From the NCBI RefSeq assembly GCF_026151205.1, contig NC_087079.1, positions 10,964,635 to 11,028,634 on the forward strand: a stretch of 64,000 nucleotides of DNA, written 5' to 3'. Both the position numbers and the translations under genes were made by a program. Below are positions 63,601 through 64,000 of the stretch, in pieces (position 1 is the first letter of the stretch; the number at the start of each line of letters is the position of its first letter). Under the pieces are notes generated by a model. That model saw nothing but the letters and a program-made list of their open reading frames with translations, was not told the origin of the DNA and searched no databases. The DNA is from Bolinopsis microptera. Its lineage: Eukaryota > Ctenophora > Tentaculata > Lobata > Bolinopsidae.

Positions 63601-63986
63601 ATAAATACCATCACACATTGGATATTGTTAGAGTTTACTAAAACTACCAGAATTCAGTGTTGATCTCCCGGAGAACCAATAATCCGGGAAAATTAAAACG
63701 AGAAAAAGAGGTGTGAGGCGGTTCTAACTAAATAGCTGACGGTCTATGGCGGTCAATGGCGGCTGCCTCGCGCCGCTGTTCCTGAAGAAGCCAACAAGAA
63801 ACGGAATCTTAATCCGCTGAGACAAAACTCGCTACAAAAGTACTTTACAGAAACCGGCAAAGTAATGAAGGAAATGCACCAACCTCCTGATCAAGGCTGT
63901 GTCTGTCGTATTTGTAGATCCAACTCAATAGATCTACGTGTCCATGTTCTGCGGCGTAGTGGGCTGCCACACTCCCACATTTAGAT
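27457..63986 (-). CDS. Espin-like ankyrin-repeat scaffold gene, 3' part (15 exons)
   Basis: Fifteen exons, joined by GT/AG sites and phase, give one frame of 1,681 residues plus a stop; the 5' end is beyond 64000. The N-terminal part holds ankyrin repeats (GSVAAHYAAEHGHVDLLSW; KGMTPLLMAVQHGQYDCLKY; NGAHVASQFNHLHCLRLVA; MGATSLHLACELGHVTLVRA). Their order and linker phrases match vertebrate espin, for example ASGGCPV...VGNTPLHI and VDDMGATSLHLA against SQGGCRV and TDMGALPIHYA. After the repeats, VGVRPLDFTEL followed by a serine tract matches espin VSVQPLNFDL plus its serine tract. Espins bundle actin in stereocilia and microvilli. Unlike espin, the tail here is very long, disordered and rich in serine and arginine, and I see no clear WH2 domain. 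Function is therefore inferred only. The weakest links are exons 45593-45696 and 30206-30559. Confidence 0.75.
27822..27896 (-). CDS. Exon, 25 codons, basic TKW motif
   Basis: A 75-base exon between CTTCTTCAG and TTGAAC/GTAAGT encodes PKTKWQSFKGKLTEAFHKSK then RNELN. The basic amphipathic TKW...F.K.KL..A...SK pattern is echoed in the last exon (TKWDKVSQFVKVKIAKVS), suggesting a duplicated short module at the C-terminus. Confidence 0.82.
28021..28182 (-). CDS. Exon, 54 codons, acidic helix
   Basis: Boundaries are CCCCCAG and TCAATG/GTGGGT, phase 0 to 0. It encodes a serine-rich start and then FDSGFESGLSDILDEILGGG, an acidic amphipathic helix that could be a short protein-binding motif. Confidence 0.83.
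28309..28542 (-). CDS. Exon, 78 codons, Arg/Ser-rich
   Basis: Boundaries are TTTCCACAG and AGCAAA/GTAAGT, phase 0 to 0, with a strong donor. It encodes DFSPYVGSLTVRRDKRRRPD followed by a serine-rich segment with SPRRAENSSLLSPKRD, probable proline-directed phosphorylation sites. Confidence 0.85.
28877..29272 (-). CDS. Exon, 132 codons, acidic and Cys-rich
   Basis: Boundaries are TTTCACAG and CCAAAG/GTCCGT, phase 0 at both ends. It encodes VVMVIYSDESDYESTWRRV, then an acidic stretch with evenly spaced cysteines (ECRDTGDECRSVESKC, CPDDGSECPE), unlike the basic exons before it. A helix, CQQDYDQLVASIVQDVED, follows. The cysteine spacing hints at a metal-binding or redox module but fits no family I recognise. 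Confidence 0.82.
30206..30559 (-). CDS. Exon, 118 codons, basic disordered
   Basis: The frame is open and protein-like (AFGTSYFDHRRRSYICAVD ... SGWSKSRATQHST) and ends at a good donor, CACG/GTAGGT, in phase 0. The acceptor is uncertain: CACAAG at 30560 gives phase 0 as needed, whereas the better-looking CTCTCAAG 12 bases upstream gives the wrong phase. The upstream limit may therefore change. Confidence 0.6.
31601..31840 (-). CDS. Exon, 80 codons, basic disordered
   Basis: The boundaries are CTCTACAG and AGACAG/GTTGGG, phase 0 to phase 0. Only one frame is open. It encodes KPRLVRTVDVNSTLRLDVIL, then a Thr/Pro/Tyr-rich stretch with YPTR repeated. The match of composition and phase to neighbouring exons supports it. 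Confidence 0.7.
32081..32166. promoter_or_regulatory. Five CACGTG palindromes within 86 bp
   Basis: CACGTG occurs at about 32081, 32096, 32127, 32140 and 32161 in non-identical contexts, so this is not a simple tandem repeat. It lies in an intron of the espin-like gene. Confidence 0.5.
33174..34577 (-). CDS. Largest exon: disordered basic Ser/Pro region
   Basis: This exon of 468 codons starts at an acceptor CAACAG directly before ATG (phase 0) and ends at TTTACA/GTGAGT. An alternative AG ten bases upstream would put a stop in frame after ENS-type codons, so this acceptor is preferred. The start (NDAEGYVIALKKRYLDFYT) is probably helical. The middle has PDPDKLFPDPDKLLPDSDD, a short tandem repeat, and many SP/TP sites. 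The C-terminal third is basic and rich in RS, with RSKSCCSSRTSK. The ATG could also serve an internal promoter; no evidence either way. Confidence 0.87.
34578..38409. other. Introns of the espin-like gene
   Basis: Apart from the exon at 36721-36844 I see no coding signal. The region has a GA-rich microsatellite (AGAGAG, near 37290-37310) and several CACGTG words (36393, 36413, 37464, 37956). Confidence 0.5.
36721..36844 (-). CDS. Exon with short coiled-coil segment
   Basis: This 124-base exon (TTTTTCAG...ATCGAG/GTAAGA) encodes GVPLTSEDNECRTPEIV followed by AQMYNQTEVLRVLEEERKR and LQLIE, a helical, charged segment likely to form a short coiled coil. Only one frame is open. The junction codon with the previous exon is AG+C (serine), and it ends in phase 0. 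Confidence 0.82.
38410..39667 (-). CDS. Large exon: post-ankyrin Ser-rich region with YxN motifs
   Basis: The exon lies between CTCTCCAG and GATAG/GTAAGA and encodes 419 residues. It opens with IMSVGVRPLDFTEL and a serine/tyrosine tract, the segment resembling espin just after its repeats. It then carries four tyrosine motifs of the form YxN (LYENR, TYQNI, SYENV, HYENM) within about 45 residues, plus YYESVEN. A later basic region has repeats of the type S-x-SQNF (RSTSQNF, KHSMSQNF) and ends in a short helix, SLQQLSKLLDEKF. The whole exon is predicted to be disordered. Plus-strand open frames across it are shadows. Confidence 0.88.
41922..42034 (+). CDS. Candidate plus-strand exon, Gly/Tyr/Arg-rich
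   Basis: After an acceptor-like TTGTTTGTAG, the frame reads SSKVSLNCSDEGGIPGSPGG, then IQYHYFEFGARSRYSRY, and reaches a donor CGGTACA/GTGAGT. A second donor, GGGTGG/GTGAGT at 42069, would add SEFSLGEEYDGW. Composition is much more protein-like than the reverse strand. With the first donor its phase fits the exon at 44702. I recognise no family. It may belong to a small gene nested in the intron of the espin-like gene. Confidence 0.35.
44702..44925 (+). CDS. Candidate plus-strand terminal exon, Gly-rich
   Basis: A GC-rich island in AT-rich intron follows the acceptor TCTGTCTACAG. It reads 74 codons (QSADKIRSAKSGERRLNTRA ... TTRSYFYWI) to a stop, with glycine, arginine and valine predominating. 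The antisense frame is also open (81 codons, proline-rich), so strand choice rests on the acceptor and stop placement. No known domain is visible. Confidence 0.35.
45593..45696 (-). CDS. Candidate linking exon, 104 nt
   Basis: The acceptor is GACTACAG and the donor GAAT/GTAGGG. It is open for 34 codons (SLLSTLEATIVVHIGADD, then PHQGAVSPSLRSNSSE). It enters and leaves in exactly the phases needed to bridge 55293-55440 and 38410-39667, which makes RR at one junction and a tryptophan at the other. It has only a faint ankyrin flavour (VVHIGADD). Phase agreement is about a 1-in-9 coincidence, so this exon is tentative; other exons may lie in this 15-kb gap. Confidence 0.35.
45838..48893 (+). CDS. 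Candidate nested two-exon gene (137 aa)
   Basis: Exon 1 (45838-45903) starts with ATG and encodes MAISETESGQGTGERSGCDV plus ML, ending at a strong donor, TTG/GTAAGT. Exon 2 (48546-48893) follows the acceptor CACAATACAG and reads RLDSAVSEDGRVQLSGTART, then a Thr/Pro/Lys-rich stretch with KTPQKRVTINNSPLITLTKN and a probable helix GTLLDLAKNKPDTESQLNER, to a stop. Both exons are phase 0, so they join cleanly to 137 codons plus stop. The product is hydrophilic with no recognised domain and may be nuclear or a phosphoprotein (several SP/TP sites). It runs opposite to the espin-like gene and sits in its intron. The TIR element at 46457-47528 lies inside its intron. Confidence 0.4.
46457..47528. mobile_element. 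Non-autonomous DNA transposon with terminal inverted repeats
   Basis: GTACCTTAGTTCCCAAAAAT (46457) is mirrored by ATTTTTGGGAATTAAGGTAC (ending 47528). The 23-base ends match with one mismatch. Further inwards both ends carry imperfect inverted copies of AAAATTTGGGC. The outermost GTAC is palindromic, so the target duplication could be TA or GTAC. No transposase frame is present in the 1.07 kb; a 66-codon frame at 47346-47546 is made of the repeat end. Confidence 0.7.
52181..52228. repeat. 24-bp perfect tandem duplication
   Basis: GTAAAGGAGCCTGCAGGC... occurs twice in immediate succession. The unit length is a multiple of three but no supported coding frame crosses it. Confidence 0.9.
52900..53070 (+). 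CDS. Small ORF or terminal exon, aromatic-rich, 56 codons
   Basis: From an ATG in good context (AAACATGG), the frame reads MVQYRWYDRFQQFSSVFPEI, then SHAKWPVSPTNRDIKQFIKW, and ends at TAG in 53070. The high aromatic content and the pattern F..F...P.....P....I..FI are unlike random DNA. The shape recalls the N-terminal SAM-like domain of tyrosine recombinases, in which case this would be a transposon scrap; that comparison is from memory and weak. It could instead be the last exon of the plus-strand candidate at 45838. Confidence 0.3.
   Translation: MVQYRWYDRFQQFSSVFPEISHAKWPVSPTNRDIKQFIKWYIAEPRPAYPKIQVLK
54807..54824. repeat. Poly(C) run, 18 bases
   Basis: An uninterrupted run of 18 C lies in an AT-rich intron. 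It is notable because mononucleotide C runs are rare; it may also be a site of sequencing-length error. Confidence 0.9.
55293..55440 (-). CDS. Ankyrin-repeat exon
   Basis: The acceptor is CTCTCCAG; the preferred donor is AGAAG/GTTCGT. It encodes TAVVGWLLKQTKLCGREV and then DDMGATSLHLACELGHVTLV. The donor is not ideal, and in-frame translation past it meets a stop within six codons. It ends with two bases of a codon, so it cannot join the 39667 exon directly; at least one exon must lie between them. Confidence 0.8.
55628..55825 (-). CDS. Ankyrin-repeat exon
   Basis: This exon lies between CTACAG and ATTG/GTATGT. It completes the repeat begun by the micro-exon (QHGQYDCLKYIIRH) and adds NGAHVASQFNHLHCLRLVA and SGGCPVGAHDYVGNTPLHI. 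The spacing and the GGC-V-D-GNTPLHI wording parallel the second and third espin repeats. Confidence 0.88.
57652..58010. repeat. 15-bp minisatellite (ACTATACAGTCACAG)
   Basis: Eleven or more near-identical 15-base units span about 57671-57840, followed by a degenerate 12-15-base tail (ACTACAGTCACAG) to about 58010. Because 15 is a multiple of three, both strands stay open and produce false reading frames of VTDYT and CDCIV repeats. Confidence 0.95.
59181..59239. promoter_or_regulatory. Five CACGTG palindromes within 60 bp
   Basis: CACGTG occurs at about 59181, 59191, 59203, 59213 and 59234, mostly as TCACGTGAC, alternating with GACGTC. This is the E-box recognised by bHLH-zip factors (USF, MITF/TFEB, Myc families) in animals. 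Whether it works as an enhancer or is a decayed tandem repeat cannot be told. Confidence 0.5.
60839..60861. repeat. GTGC tetranucleotide microsatellite
   Basis: Five or more tandem copies of GTGC lie in a locally GC-rich segment. Confidence 0.85.
63507..63540 (-). CDS. Ankyrin-repeat micro-exon, 34 nt
   Basis: A 34-base exon between TTTTACAG and GCAG/GTAAAT encodes DEKGMTPLLMA, the start of an ankyrin repeat (GxTPLxxA). The repeat is completed by the exon at 55628-55825, about 7.7 kb away, with matching phase (one base plus two bases giving valine). Confidence 0.85.
63884..63986 (-). CDS. Ankyrin-repeat exon (first in window)
   Basis: The acceptor is CTCCCAG and the donor GAG/GTTGGT. It encodes SKCGSVAAHYAAEHGHVDLL followed by SWIYKYDRHSLDQE, an ankyrin repeat with the canonical A-HYAA-xGH pattern. 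It starts in phase (one base completes a codon), so more coding exons lie upstream outside the window. Confidence 0.85.
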
Positions 63987-64000
63987 CTGGGAGAGAAGTG

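Noticed and set aside
1-64000. tRNA, rRNA or CRISPR arrays
   Set aside because: No tRNA TPsiC/anticodon arrangement, rRNA core or regular spacer array was recognised on either strand by reading; a dedicated search was not possible.

Overview
This is eukaryotic, metazoan DNA: AT-rich, with large introns, a single-exon rhodopsin-type receptor, several kinds of non-LTR retrotransposon and one very large split gene. Nothing looks bacterial: no operons, Shine-Dalgarno sites or CRISPR. The retroelement types and the intronless GPCR fit a marine invertebrate, perhaps a cnidarian, but the species cannot be fixed from the sequence alone.

Layout. (1) 1-2008: decayed 3' part of a plus-strand LINE ending in a TA tract. 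(2) 2.0-10.8 kb: no gene seen; scattered short repeats and a long perfect hairpin. (3) 10785-11888: intact intronless class A GPCR, with a likely poly(A) signal near 12462. (4) 14.3-25.5 kb: a retrotransposon graveyard. It holds a minus-strand jockey/CR1-like LINE broken by one frameshift, two small remnants of other elements, and a nearly complete minus-strand CR1-like element. The CR1-like ORF1 is split inside its PHD finger by a 5'-truncated plus-strand LINE. (5) 25.5-27.4 kb: no gene seen, with a duplicated GC-rich unit. (6) 27457-63986: the 3' part of one minus-strand gene, rebuilt here from 15 exons whose splice phases form one open frame of about 1,680 codons. It encodes at least four ankyrin repeats and then a long disordered serine-rich tail. 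The ankyrin region and the segment after it resemble espin, an actin-bundling scaffold. The 5' end lies beyond the window.

The introns of this gene hold candidate plus-strand nested exons (41.9, 44.7, 45.8-48.9 and 52.9 kb), a 1.07-kb terminal-inverted-repeat element, a 15-bp minisatellite and a striking excess of CACGTG palindromes. Apart from the nested candidates, no joint pathway links the genes. Exon boundaries come from reading GT/AG sites and reading-frame phase only; no transcript or database evidence was available.
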